Assembly (NCBI GenBank): GCA_905233775.1
Contig: CAJOEB010000034.1
Coordinates: 1-7,537 of the forward strand
Reading direction: 5' to 3'
Source of the DNA: an uncultured Alphaproteobacteria bacterium
GTDB taxonomy: Bacteria > Pseudomonadota > Alphaproteobacteria > UBA3830
DNA: 7,537 nucleotides
Each line of letters opens with the position of its first letter. Position 1 is the stretch's first letter. Below are positions 1-6,373 of the stretch, piece after piece. The notes beneath the pieces were generated by a model, which worked only from the letters and a program-made list of their open reading frames with translations, was not told the origin of the DNA and did no database searches. The position numbers and the translations under genes are program-made.

Positions 1-462
1 TTCTATAGCTTCATATCCAAAGTTTGTGTATCGAACCAATAAAGTTATTTCTTGCCCATGATCTATAGATTCAAGCCGATTTTTCTTTAGTAAACTCGCG
101 TGAATGAAAACATCTTCGCCTGTTCGCATTTGAGCAAAACCAAATCCTTTGGCCGGATTAAACCACTTCATTATTGCTTTGACTTGCTCAGGATCTCTAT
201 CAGAAATCTCATATTTATTAAGTTGTACTACTTCACGAATATTAGAGACCTTTAAACCGCGTTCAGCCTCTTCTATATCACAGATAATAACATCATCATT
301 ATTTAGTTTTTTTATCCCCGCTTGATCAATAACTGAAAAATGCAAAAAAACATCTCCCGGAATACCTTCCATCTCGACAAAACCATATCCTTTAAATTGG
401 TTAAACCACTTAACCTTGCATTTTACTCCTGAATATTGTGTTTTATTCGCATTAGTAGACAT
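1..462 (-). CDS. Tandem cold-shock-domain protein, C-terminus cut by window edge
   Basis: The 154 visible codons encode two cold-shock (OB-fold) domains that bind single-stranded RNA or DNA. Domain 1 (about residues 14-78) has KWFN (18-21), RNP1-like KGYGFV (24-29) and RNP2-like DVFLHFS (37-43). Domain 2 (from about 95) has KWFNPAKGFGF (99-109) and DVFIHAS (117-123). The second domain is the more canonical; the first has Gln where domain 2 has Pro in the KWFN loop. Double-domain cold-shock proteins are common in Alphaproteobacteria and act as RNA chaperones or transcription antiterminators. The ATG at 460-462 is supported by AAAGGAG at 471-477, 8 bases upstream. The reading frame is still open at position 1, so the end of domain 2 and any tail lie outside. 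The family call is firm; the specific csp paralogue cannot be assigned. Confidence 0.93.
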   Translation of the reverse strand, partial: MSTNANKTQYSGVKCKVKWFNQFKGYGFVEMEGIPGDVFLHFSVIDQAGIKKLNNDDVIICDIEEAERGLKVSNIREVVQLNKYEISDRDPEQVKAIMKWFNPAKGFGFAQMRTGEDVFIHASLLKKNRLESIDHGQEITLLVRYTNFGYEAIE

Positions 463-470
463 AAAAACCA

Positions 471-477
471 CTCCTTT
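471..477 (-). promoter_or_regulatory. Strong ribosome binding site of the cold-shock gene
   Basis: Read on the minus strand, AAAGGAG lies 8 bases before the ATG at 462. It is one of the best Shine-Dalgarno matches in the window and fixes the start. The stop codon of a 7-codon upstream ORF overlaps it. Confidence 0.8.
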
Positions 478-499
478 AAAAAACAATCATATTTTTCAT
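476..499 (-). CDS. Possible 7-residue leader ORF upstream of the cold-shock gene
   Basis: On the minus strand an ATG at 497-499 begins a short frame, MKNMIVF, that ends with TAA at 476-478. An AGGTG element (506-510) lies 6 bases before the ATG, so it could be translated. The stop overlaps the AAAGGAG ribosome binding site of the cold-shock gene, so ribosomes terminating here would sit on the initiation region of the downstream gene. That geometry would allow translational coupling or occlusion. A frame this short in AT-rich DNA can easily arise by chance, and no conservation data are available. Confidence 0.25.
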   Translation of the reverse strand: MKNMIVF

Positions 500-740
500 T
501 TTATACACCTAAAAACACGATGTATTATTGTCTATAATAAGTGAACAAACTTTATAAAAGATTAATTTTATAAGATTTTTGAAAAAATTTTTGTCTTTTA
601 ATATATCAAACACAGAAGCTGAAAAAATCACCGATTATCATTGTCCTGGTGTACGTATGGATAACGCTTTTTTCAACAATTGTAGAATTCTCCTTAAAAG
701 ACAGACATATGTATCATCAAAATATCGTTTTTTATGGTTG

Positions 741-1493
741 CTATATAAGTTTCATATTGTCCTGCACATATTTTGCCCAAAGATCGGGTCGTTTTTTCAT
801 TGTAATCATTTTCGACAAATCATTTTGAAATGATCTTATTTTTTGATGATTGCCCGATAATAAAATTTCTGGAACTGCAATATTTTTAAAAACAGAAGGT
901 TTTGTATACTGATCATGTTCTAATAGGTTTTCTTGAAAAGAATCGTTTTGTACTGATTGTTGGTCGCCGACTATACCGGGTAATAATCGTACACATCCCT
1001 CAATAATAGCCATTGCTGCTACTTCTCCACCAAGCAAAACAAAATCACCGATAGATACTTCTTCAAATTTATAGTAGTCCAATATTCTCTGATCTACACC
1101 TTCGTATCTTCCGCAAAGCACAGTTAATCCCGCTGATTGGCTTATATCAGCAAGATCCTTTTGATTTAATTGGCGTCCACGTGGAGAAAAATATATACGC
1201 TTAAATTTTTGTGTACGTTTAAATTTCTGTTCATTTTCTGAAAAAATTCGTTCATTTTCTGAAGAAGAATTAAGAGAATTAAATGCCATTTCAAATGTTA
1301 ACGGAGAGAGTAACATACCAACGCCACCTCCGTAGGGGTAAGAGTCTATTCGATCGTTATGAGCAGGAAATTTTTTTAAATCCACGATATTTAGACACCA
1401 TTCGTTGCGCTTGAGTGCTTTACCTATTAAGGAAACTCCCAAAGATCCCGGAAAAGCATCAGGAAATGATGTAAAAATATTTGCTTGCCACAT
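741..1493 (-). CDS. trmD: tRNA (guanine-N1)-methyltransferase TrmD
   Basis: TrmD uses S-adenosylmethionine to methylate N1 of G37 next to the anticodon, preventing +1 frameshifting. At 250 residues it has normal family length. The N-terminus (MWQANIFTSFPDAFPG) matches the usual TrmD start. Family blocks are YPYGGGVGM (52-60), SPRG (103-106), the knot motif LCGRYEGVDQR (126-136), SIGDFVLLGGEVAAM (147-161), RLLPGIVG (169-176), DSF (184-186) and LLSGNH (211-216). Residues matching catalytic Glu116, Arg154 and Asp169 of the Haemophilus enzyme are E131, R169 and D184. The usual Asp before YPYGGG is Ser51. A loop at about residues 78-98 is expanded by two small tandem duplications. There is no strong Shine-Dalgarno site. 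Bacterial trmD usually sits in rpsP-rimM-trmD-rplS; here none of those genes adjoins it. Confidence 0.97.
   Translation of the reverse strand: MWQANIFTSFPDAFPGSLGVSLIGKALKRNEWCLNIVDLKKFPAHNDRIDSYPYGGGVGMLLSPLTFEMAFNSLNSSSENERIFSENEQKFKRTQKFKRIYFSPRGRQLNQKDLADISQSAGLTVLCGRYEGVDQRILDYYKFEEVSIGDFVLLGGEVAAMAIIEGCVRLLPGIVGDQQSVQNDSFQENLLEHDQYTKPSVFKNIAVPEILLSGNHQKIRSFQNDLSKMITMKKRPDLWAKYVQDNMKLI
1197..1263 (-). repeat. Two adjacent in-frame tandem micro-duplications inside trmD
   Basis: On the plus strand the 14-mer GTTCATTTTCTGAA occurs at 1229-1242 and 1250-1263 (period 21). Next to it, a 16-base unit at 1197-1212 recurs with two mismatches at 1215-1230 (period 18). Both periods are multiples of three. 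In the protein they give SENERIF followed by SENEQKF, then QKFKR-T-QKFKR. They fall between the N-terminal substrate loop and the SPRG block, so they lengthen a loop without breaking the fold motifs. Confidence 0.85.
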
Positions 1494-1522
1494 AAAAAGA
1501 GATATCCAAAAAAGAGATATTT

Positions 1523-1528
1523 ATGATA
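1523..1528 (-). promoter_or_regulatory. Candidate extended -10 element for trmD
   Basis: On the minus strand TGGTATCAT contains an extended -10 (TG, one base, TATCAT) with TATCAT at 1523-1528. It lies about 30 bases upstream of the trmD ATG. The hexamer 17 bases further upstream (TAGATT) is a poor -35, which is tolerable with an extended -10. The call is from inspection only. Confidence 0.35.
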
Positions 1529-1537
1529 CCAGTTAAC

Positions 1538-1550
1538 AGATTATTAATCT
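1538..1550. promoter_or_regulatory. Perfect 13-base palindrome between divergent promoters
   Basis: AGATTATTAATCT is a perfect inverted repeat (AGATTA, one T, TAATCT) in the 100-base gap between divergent trmD and the MFS gene. It lies upstream of the candidate -10 of trmD and just upstream of the candidate -35 of the MFS operon, a position suited to a regulator binding site. AT-rich DNA produces such palindromes by chance, so the operator role is only a possibility. Confidence 0.3.
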
Positions 1551-1554
1551 AGTA

Positions 1555-1583
1555 TAGACTTTTTTGATGATAAATAGTATAAA
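1555..1583 (+). promoter_or_regulatory. Candidate sigma70-type promoter of the MFS-lpxK-rpiB operon
   Basis: TAGACT (1555-1560, 4 of 6 to the -35 consensus) and TATAAA (1578-1583, 5 of 6 to the -10) are separated by exactly 17 bases. Transcription would begin near 1590, about 10-20 bases before the possible starts of the MFS gene. That gives a very short leader and fits the lack of a Shine-Dalgarno site there. Confidence 0.45.
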
Positions 1584-1599
1584 CTCCTAAATTACTTTG

Positions 1600-2916
1600 A
1601 TGGTTACTGTCATGAAAAAAATTAGTAGCAATGAAGTGGATGAAAAAAGCAAAAACGCAATAAAAGTCTCCGCTTCTCATCGAAGTTTATCTTTTCTTTC
1701 TATGTTCAAATTATCGGTTTTTGATTCCCTTCCGAAAGGTGTGTTTGCAATTTCGCTTTTCGGATTATTTCTTGGTGCATCAACAACTATGATATACAGT
1801 CAACTAGGACTTTTCTTAAAAAATGAATTGCATGCAACTGAATTAAAAATCGCGTTTATTGATGGAATGGTGGAGTTTATTGCATATGTAACTCGCATAT
1901 TTTCAGGAATGATCAGCGATTATTTCATGAATAGAAAATTTATTCTTTATATCGGATGTATCACTACTCTTTTTATGAAACCACTTTTTGCAATTGCAAC
2001 ATCTCCTCTAATGGTCATGGTAGCACAATCTATAGAAAGGGTGGGTAACGGACTACAAGCTACTCCAAGAGATGCATTGATAGCTGATCTCAGTACTCCT
2101 GCAACAAGAGGTCAGTCATTTGGTTTTAGTAAATCATTTAAAACAATTGGTGGCTTGCTTGGTACAAGCATTGCTATCATGATTATGTGGTTATCTTCCA
2201 ATAATTATCGCCTTGTGTTTGCTTGTGCAACTATTGCTGTTGCAATTTCGATATTCTGCTTATCAAAGATAAAAACAAAAGAAGAAATACGAAATACCGG
2301 ACATACCGAAGCAAAAAAGAAAATAACTAATCCGTTTAAAAAGCAATATCTGAAATCATTCGATATTCACTTTTGGAAATTGATCGCATTTGCGGTTATC
2401 TTTGAACTCGGACATTTTACGGAAGCATTATTCCCGATCTACGCAAACAATTTTGTGTCTACCAGTGTTGCAAGCTCTGTCAGCATGTTTATCAGCATTG
2501 GTCAGATACTTTGTTCATTTCCTATTGGTTTGTATGCAGATAAGTTTGGAAAAGAGCGTTTCTTAAAAGTCTGCATAATTATGATGATCTTAGCTAATAT
2601 ATCTTTCATGAGTGCATCATCGATTTACCAAGTGTATATCGGCGCTTTCCTATGGGGCGGACAAATGACGGCGAACCAAGGGCTGTTCTTATCCGTTCTT
2701 ACTGAGCGCGTAGATAGTCATCTAAGAGGAACTGCTATAGGTATATATTATTGTGCGGTAGGAGCATCGTATTTGACTGCGTCAGTAATTTCCGGAAAAA
2801 TATGGACGTCTTACGGCAGTATGTATTCATTCCTCTATAGTATAATATTCTGCGCAATCAGTTTAGCTCTTTTCAAAACTCTTATGCCGCCGAAAAAAGC
2901 ATCAAACGGAGCTTAA
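1600..2916 (+). CDS. Major facilitator superfamily transporter
   Basis: This is a 438-residue inner-membrane protein with about 12 predicted helices, the usual MFS size. Numbered from ATG 1600, the MFS loop 2-3 motif is GMISDYFMNRK (103-113), and its repeat in the second half is GLYADKFGKER (310-320). The block ERVGNGLQATPRDALIADL (146-164) with RGQSFGF (170-176) resembles the G-G-(I/L)-x-x-x-PRDALIAD signature of one efflux-type MFS subgroup. A charged linker (about 223-255) separates the halves. The substrate is unknown. The start is uncertain: TTG 1597, ATG 1600 and ATG 1612 are in frame and none has a Shine-Dalgarno site. The gene ends one base before lpxK, so the two are almost certainly co-transcribed. 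A role in envelope or lipid export is possible but rests only on that linkage. Confidence 0.9.
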   Translation: MVTVMKKISSNEVDEKSKNAIKVSASHRSLSFLSMFKLSVFDSLPKGVFAISLFGLFLGASTTMIYSQLGLFLKNELHATELKIAFIDGMVEFIAYVTRIFSGMISDYFMNRKFILYIGCITTLFMKPLFAIATSPLMVMVAQSIERVGNGLQATPRDALIADLSTPATRGQSFGFSKSFKTIGGLLGTSIAIMIMWLSSNNYRLVFACATIAVAISIFCLSKIKTKEEIRNTGHTEAKKKITNPFKKQYLKSFDIHFWKLIAFAVIFELGHFTEALFPIYANNFVSTSVASSVSMFISIGQILCSFPIGLYADKFGKERFLKVCIIMMILANISFMSASSIYQVYIGAFLWGGQMTANQGLFLSVLTERVDSHLRGTAIGIYYCAVGASYLTASVISGKIWTSYGSMYSFLYSIIFCAISLALFKTLMPPKKASNGA

Positions 2917-2917
2917 G

Positions 2918-3907
2918 ATGTTATCCAAGGCTCCTGAATTCTGGTATAAAAAGCCTATTAATAAAGTAATTTATCAAGTCTTACATCCGTTAAGTCAGGT
3001 TTATACTTTCTTTGCGAAACGTAATTATAATAAAGAATACAAATACAAATCTTCTCAAGCTTATGTGGTTGCAATAGGCGGAATTACTGTCGGAGGATCG
3101 GGAAAAACGCCGGTTGTTGCGTCTATGTGCAAAGTTTTAAAAACAGTTAATCGAAAAGCAGCAATTTTAAGCAGAGGATTTGGCAGAAATTCACATGAAA
3201 CGCTAAAAGTCGACAATAAAACCCATACTTTCAGAGATGTTGGCGATGAACCGTTGTTATTATCCGAACATGCGGACGTTTTTGTTGGTGCAGATCGTAT
3301 GAAAAGCGCAAAAATGGCAGAGGAAAGCGGTCATAATTTGCTAATCCTTGATGATGGTCTCACACAACGTGATTTACAGCCGAATGCAAAAATCGTTGTG
3401 GTAGATAGTACGCAAGGTTTCGGAAATGGAGAAATGCTGCCGCTTGGTCCTAATCGGCTGAATTTCGATATGATAAAAGATGATATAAATGGTGTAGTTA
3501 TCATAAAAGCACATGAAAATGAAAATATCGATGAACTAACAGCGCAAATACCGAAAGAAATTCCATTGGTGATCGGATATTTAGAAGAAGATTTTTCAGA
3601 TGTGCCTGAAAATGGGAAGCTTGTTGCTTTTTGCGGAATAGGGTATCCGAAGAAATTCTTTAATTCAGTAAAAAGGAAATTTAATTTTGTTGAAAAAATC
3701 GAATTTCCTGATCATCATCCGTTTTCTGATGAAGACATAGTTGATCTTTTAGACGAAGCTCGTTTACATGATGCACGTTTAGTAACTACAGAGAAAGATT
3801 TTGTTCGTATTCCTCGCAGATTTCATAATTTTATATCTGTTGTGCGCATAAAGGTTGTTTGGAAGGATACGGCAAAAATTGCTCAACATTTGAATTTGCA
3901 GGCGTGA
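2918..3907 (+). CDS. lpxK: Tetraacyldisaccharide 4'-kinase LpxK (lipid A synthesis)
   Basis: LpxK transfers phosphate from ATP to the 4' position of the tetraacyldisaccharide-1-phosphate, giving lipid IVA on the inner face of the inner membrane. The 329-residue length is typical. A hydrophobic N-terminal stretch (about 16-32) fits membrane association. The Walker A-like loop is GGITVGGSGKT (54-64), followed by SRGFGR (85-90), GDEP (109-112), LDDGL (144-148), VVVD (160-163), GFGNGEMLPLGPNRL (167-181) and FPDHHPFS (263-270). D110 and H266 correspond to the Asp99-His261 catalytic pair known from Aquifex LpxK. The DDG(F/L)Q block reads DDGLT, with Thr149 replacing the usual Gln. The ATG follows the MFS stop by one base, with CGGAG inside the MFS gene 6 bases before it, so translation is probably coupled. 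It ends 3 bases before rpiB. Confidence 0.96.
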   Translation: MLSKAPEFWYKKPINKVIYQVLHPLSQVYTFFAKRNYNKEYKYKSSQAYVVAIGGITVGGSGKTPVVASMCKVLKTVNRKAAILSRGFGRNSHETLKVDNKTHTFRDVGDEPLLLSEHADVFVGADRMKSAKMAEESGHNLLILDDGLTQRDLQPNAKIVVVDSTQGFGNGEMLPLGPNRLNFDMIKDDINGVVIIKAHENENIDELTAQIPKEIPLVIGYLEEDFSDVPENGKLVAFCGIGYPKKFFNSVKRKFNFVEKIEFPDHHPFSDEDIVDLLDEARLHDARLVTTEKDFVRIPRRFHNFISVVRIKVVWKDTAKIAQHLNLQA

Positions 3908-3910
3908 TCT

Positions 3911-4417
3911 ATGAAAATATTCATCGCCTCCGATCATGCCGGATTTGAGTTGAAAGAAAGATTGATAGAACATATCAAAAAAAATATTAGTAACACCAAT
4001 TCTATTATAGATCTTGGAACAAATAATACGTCATCTTGCGATTATCCTATTTTCGCTAATAAGCTGGTTCAACATCTGTTAGAAAATCCTTCCGACAGCA
4101 ATAACAAAAATCGCGGAATACTCATTTGCGGCACAGGAATTGGAATGTCTATTGCTGCCAATAGAACTCCCGGTATCAGAGCGGCATTGTGTTTTAATAA
4201 AGAAATGGCGATAATGTCCAGGAAGCACAATAATGCGAATGTTATTGTTTTCGGAGCGCGTATTATTACGTATGAAACGGCAATATGTTGTGTCGAAGCT
4301 TTTCTGCATACGGATTTTGATGGCGGAAGACATGCTCGACGTTTAACTCTGATAGATTCTTCTGACAGTAAAGCCGAATGTGCTCTCAATGAAAAGTATA
4401 TGCGTCGTTTGGCTTGA
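3911..4417 (+). CDS. rpiB: Ribose 5-phosphate isomerase B
   Basis: RpiB interconverts ribulose 5-phosphate and ribose 5-phosphate in the cytosolic non-oxidative pentose phosphate pathway. The family pattern is clear: SDHAG with D8 and H9, DLG (34-36), DYP (44-46), ILICGTGIGMSIAANR with catalytic Cys73 (70-85), HNNANV (106-111) and an Arg-rich segment GRHARR (139-144). His106 matches the ring-opening His99 of the E. coli enzyme. At 168 residues it is longer than the usual 140-150. Part of the excess is a polar insert before the active-site Cys (about 58-67), part a longer C-terminal tail. The ATG is 3 bases after the lpxK stop, with no clear Shine-Dalgarno site, suggesting coupled translation. 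rpiB next to glyA is a common alphaproteobacterial arrangement. Confidence 0.96.
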   Translation: MKIFIASDHAGFELKERLIEHIKKNISNTNSIIDLGTNNTSSCDYPIFANKLVQHLLENPSDSNNKNRGILICGTGIGMSIAANRTPGIRAALCFNKEMAIMSRKHNNANVIVFGARIITYETAICCVEAFLHTDFDGGRHARRLTLIDSSDSKAECALNEKYMRRLA

Positions 4418-4482
4418 ATAGATAAAGGGATAAGATTCAAGATAAGCAATAATCAAACTATGGTAAAGTAGTAAAATATTTT

Positions 4483-4488
4483 GGGGAG
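4483..4488 (+). promoter_or_regulatory. Ribosome binding site that fixes the glyA start
   Basis: GGGGAG at 4483-4488 lies 7 bases before ATG 4496. An in-frame TTG at 4481 would extend the protein by five residues, but it overlaps this site and has none of its own, so ATG 4496 is preferred. Confidence 0.8.
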
Positions 4489-4495
4489 TAATGTT

Positions 4496-5764
4496 ATGGT
4501 AAAATTCAATGGTTATCTTTTAAATGAATCAGAAATTACTGACAAAGAATTATTTAGCTCAATAAAAAGCGAACTTAACAGACAACAGACTCAAATAGAA
4601 CTAATCGCATCAGAAAATTTTGTATCTAAAGAAGTCTTAGCGGCTATTGGTTGCGTAATGACCAACAAATATGCTGAAGGTTATCCGAGTAAACGTTACT
4701 ATGGCGGCTGTGATTTTGTTGATATCGCAGAAAAGCTTGCGATTGAAAGAGTATGTAAACTATTCAAATGCAAATTTGCAAATGTTCAGCCACATTCGGG
4801 AGCTCAAGCAAATCTATCGGTTTTATATGCATTATCAAAACCGGGAGATACCATTCTCGGAATGGAGCTTGCTATGGGCGGACATCTTACGCATGGAGCA
4901 AAACCTACAATATCGGGAAAATGGTTTAACGCTGTCGGTTATGGCTTAAACAAAGATGGATATATCGACTATGATCAAGTAGAGCATCTTGCAAAACAGC
5001 ATAAACCGAAGGTAATCATCGCAGGAGCGTCATCTTACTCTCGAAAGATCGATTTTAAAAAATTTCGAGAAATTGCAGATGAAGTTGGTGCATTTTTGTT
5101 CGTTGATATTGCACATTACGCCGGATTAATTGTTGCTGATTTGTATCCTTCTCCTATGGAATACGCTCATGTCGTAACTTCGACGACTCATAAAACATTA
5201 CGAGGTCCGCGTGGAGGTATTATTCTTACAAACGATGAAACACTGGCGAAGAAAATTAACAGTGCTGTATTTCCCGGTGTACAAGGTGGTCCGCAAATGC
5301 ATTCGATAGCGGCAAAAGCTGTTGCGTTTGGAGAAGCGTTGCGACCAGAGTTCAAAGAATACGCGAAAAACGTTCTTGAAAACTCAGCAGCAATGGCGAA
5401 CAGATTAAAAGAACGTGGACTGGATATTGTTTCCGGTGGAACAGATAGCCATTTATCTGTCGTTGATCTTACGGCTCTATCAATTACCGGAAAGATCGCT
5501 GAAACAGAGTTAGAAAAAGCGGGAATAACATGCAATAAAAACGCTATTCCGTTTGATAAACTGCCGCCATCACAGGCATCTGGTATAAGAATAGGCTCCG
5601 CAGCAATGACTACCAGAGGAATGCGAAAAGCAGAATTTATGAAGATCGCTGATTTGATCTATGATATACTCTCTAACTACGGAAAAGACGAGTACGAGAG
5701 CGTAAAAACAAAAGTGAGATCGGAAACATTAGCTATGTGCCAAGCATTTCCTCTTTATAGTTAA
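4496..5764 (+). CDS. glyA: Serine hydroxymethyltransferase
   Basis: GlyA is a cytosolic PLP enzyme that converts serine and tetrahydrofolate to glycine and 5,10-methylene-tetrahydrofolate, supplying one-carbon units. The 422-residue protein covers the whole family length. Recognisable blocks are [10 protein letters not shown] (35-44), [15 protein letters not shown] (57-71), QPHSGAQAN (98-106), VDIAHYAG (203-210), [13 protein letters not shown] (229-241) with the PLP Schiff-base lysine K233, FPGVQGGP (259-266) and [14 protein letters not shown] (362-375) with substrate-carboxylate Arg365. D204 and H207 are the expected PLP-ring contacts. It starts 78 bases after rpiB, so it may belong to the same transcript or have its own promoter; no convincing promoter is visible in the gap. 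In many Alphaproteobacteria glyA is followed by nrdR and rib genes, but here nusB comes next. Confidence 0.98.
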   Translation: MVKFNGYLLNESEITDKELFSSIKSELNRQQTQIELIASENFVSKEVLAAIGCVMTNKYAEGYPSKRYYGGCDFVDIAEKLAIERVCKLFKCKFANVQPHSGAQANLSVLYALSKPGDTILGMELAMGGHLTHGAKPTISGKWFNAVGYGLNKDGYIDYDQVEHLAKQHKPKVIIAGASSYSRKIDFKKFREIADEVGAFLFVDIAHYAGLIVADLYPSPMEYAHVVTSTTHKTLRGPRGGIILTNDETLAKKINSAVFPGVQGGPQMHSIAAKAVAFGEALRPEFKEYAKNVLENSAAMANRLKERGLDIVSGGTDSHLSVVDLTALSITGKIAETELEKAGITCNKNAIPFDKLPPSQASGIRIGSAAMTTRGMRKAEFMKIADLIYDILSNYGKDEYESVKTKVRSETLAMCQAFPLYS

Positions 5765-5771
5765 TAGATAA

Positions 5772-5777
5772 TATAAT
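5772..5777 (+). promoter_or_regulatory. Possible -10 box upstream of nusB
   Basis: A perfect TATAAT lies in the 60-base gap between glyA and nusB, but the hexamer 17 bases upstream (TCCTCT) is not a -35. In DNA this AT-rich a lone TATAAT is weak evidence, and read-through from glyA is at least as likely. Confidence 0.2.
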
Positions 5778-5824
5778 AGCTAGTATCTGAAGTATCTCTA
5801 ATCAGTGATGGAGTTCCAAAAAAT

Positions 5825-6343
5825 ATGGAAAATATGAAAAATGTAGGAAACAACGGGAAAAAGCGCAGAGAAAAAAGCGGATTACGCGGGATATCCAGAT
5901 TTTGCGCATTGCAAAACTTATATCGCTCAGAATTTTTTGATGATCATATATATTTGGATAATCGTGCATACAATAACATTGATTTTGTAAACAGTAATAA
6001 ACCTGAGGAACTTTCAGAAGCTTTTCTTACTGAATCTATTTCGCTTTCTGATATGGATGAGAAGTTTTTTAAGCAATTGTTTAATGAAACGAAGAAGAAT
6101 TTGCGTGAAGTCGATAAAGTTATTGCGAAAAATCTATCAAAGAAGTGGAGTATAGACCGTATTGATCCTGTAGCAAAATGTATTTTACGCCTGGGAATTA
6201 CTGAACTGATGTTTTTTAAAGAGACTCCACCAAATGTGATTTTCAATGAATATATTGAGATAGCAAAGGCTTTTTTTGAAACAGCCGAAGTATCATTTAT
6301 TAACGGATTGCTAAACAAAGTCGCAAAATCTGTACGAATATAA
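5825..6343 (+). CDS. nusB: Transcription antitermination factor NusB
   Basis: NusB, with NusE (ribosomal protein S10), binds boxA RNA and supports antitermination of rRNA transcription. The 172-residue protein shows the NusB helical pattern: SRFCALQNLYRSEF (24-37), KNLSKKWSIDRIDPVAKCILRLGITEL (102-128), and PPNVIFNEYIEIAKAFFETAEVSFINGLLNKVAK (135-168), the usual P-x-x-V-x-x-NE-x-x-E-x-AK-x-F plus F-x-NG-x-L block. An N-terminal basic tail (about 1-20) and an acidic, Asn-rich stretch (about 38-75) are less conserved. The ATG at 5825 has GGAG at 5810-5813, a long spacing of 11. An in-frame ATG at 5834 is the alternative. It is the last plus-strand gene, converging on the TadE-like gene with only 30 bases between stops and no clear terminator. 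Confidence 0.93.
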   Translation: MENMKNVGNNGKKRREKSGLRGISRFCALQNLYRSEFFDDHIYLDNRAYNNIDFVNSNKPEELSEAFLTESISLSDMDEKFFKQLFNETKKNLREVDKVIAKNLSKKWSIDRIDPVAKCILRLGITELMFFKETPPNVIFNEYIEIAKAFFETAEVSFINGLLNKVAKSVRI

Positions 6344-6373
6344 ATATAGATCGATGTTTATTTACTCATTTAC

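Larger units (their letters stand above)
463..740. other. Intergenic region between trmD and the cold-shock gene
   Basis: This 278-base gap between two minus-strand genes is very AT-rich. It must contain the 3' end of the trmD transcript and probably the promoter of the cold-shock gene. I see no GC-rich hairpin followed by a T run, so no intrinsic terminator is called. An AAGGAG element (690-695, minus) precedes a 13-codon TTG-started frame (638-679) that I do not consider a gene. Promoter-like AT blocks on the minus strand (about 525-560) lack a convincing -35/-10 pair. The rplS gene that usually follows trmD is absent. Confidence 0.5.

Noticed and set aside
630..652. Possible terminator hairpin (CACC/GGTG followed by T run on minus strand) after trmD
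   Set aside because: The stem is only four base pairs with a 15-base loop, too weak for an intrinsic terminator.
638..679. 13-codon minus-strand frame (TTG start) with AAGGAG upstream, after trmD
   Set aside because: The spacing of 10 bases and a TTG start are weak, and the peptide has no recognisable feature; not enough to call a gene or a remnant of rplS.
579..833. 84-codon plus-strand ORF starting at TTG
   Set aside because: It overlaps the 3' end of trmD on the other strand, has a poor start and no recognisable motif, and looks like chance AT-rich sequence.
4069..4449. Minus-strand ORFs over rpiB
   Set aside because: They lie antisense to a clear rpiB gene with intact catalytic residues and show no family features; they are shadows of the real frame.
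5188..5535. Minus-strand ORF over glyA
   Set aside because: It is antisense to well-conserved SHMT blocks and has no independent coding signal.
5944..6318. Minus-strand ORF over nusB
   Set aside because: It is antisense to the nusB coding blocks, with low-complexity Ser/Phe/Ile content typical of an antisense frame.
6342..6363. Imperfect 22-base palindrome at the nusB/TadE-like convergence
   Set aside because: It has two internal mismatches and almost no GC, so it is too unstable to call a bidirectional terminator.
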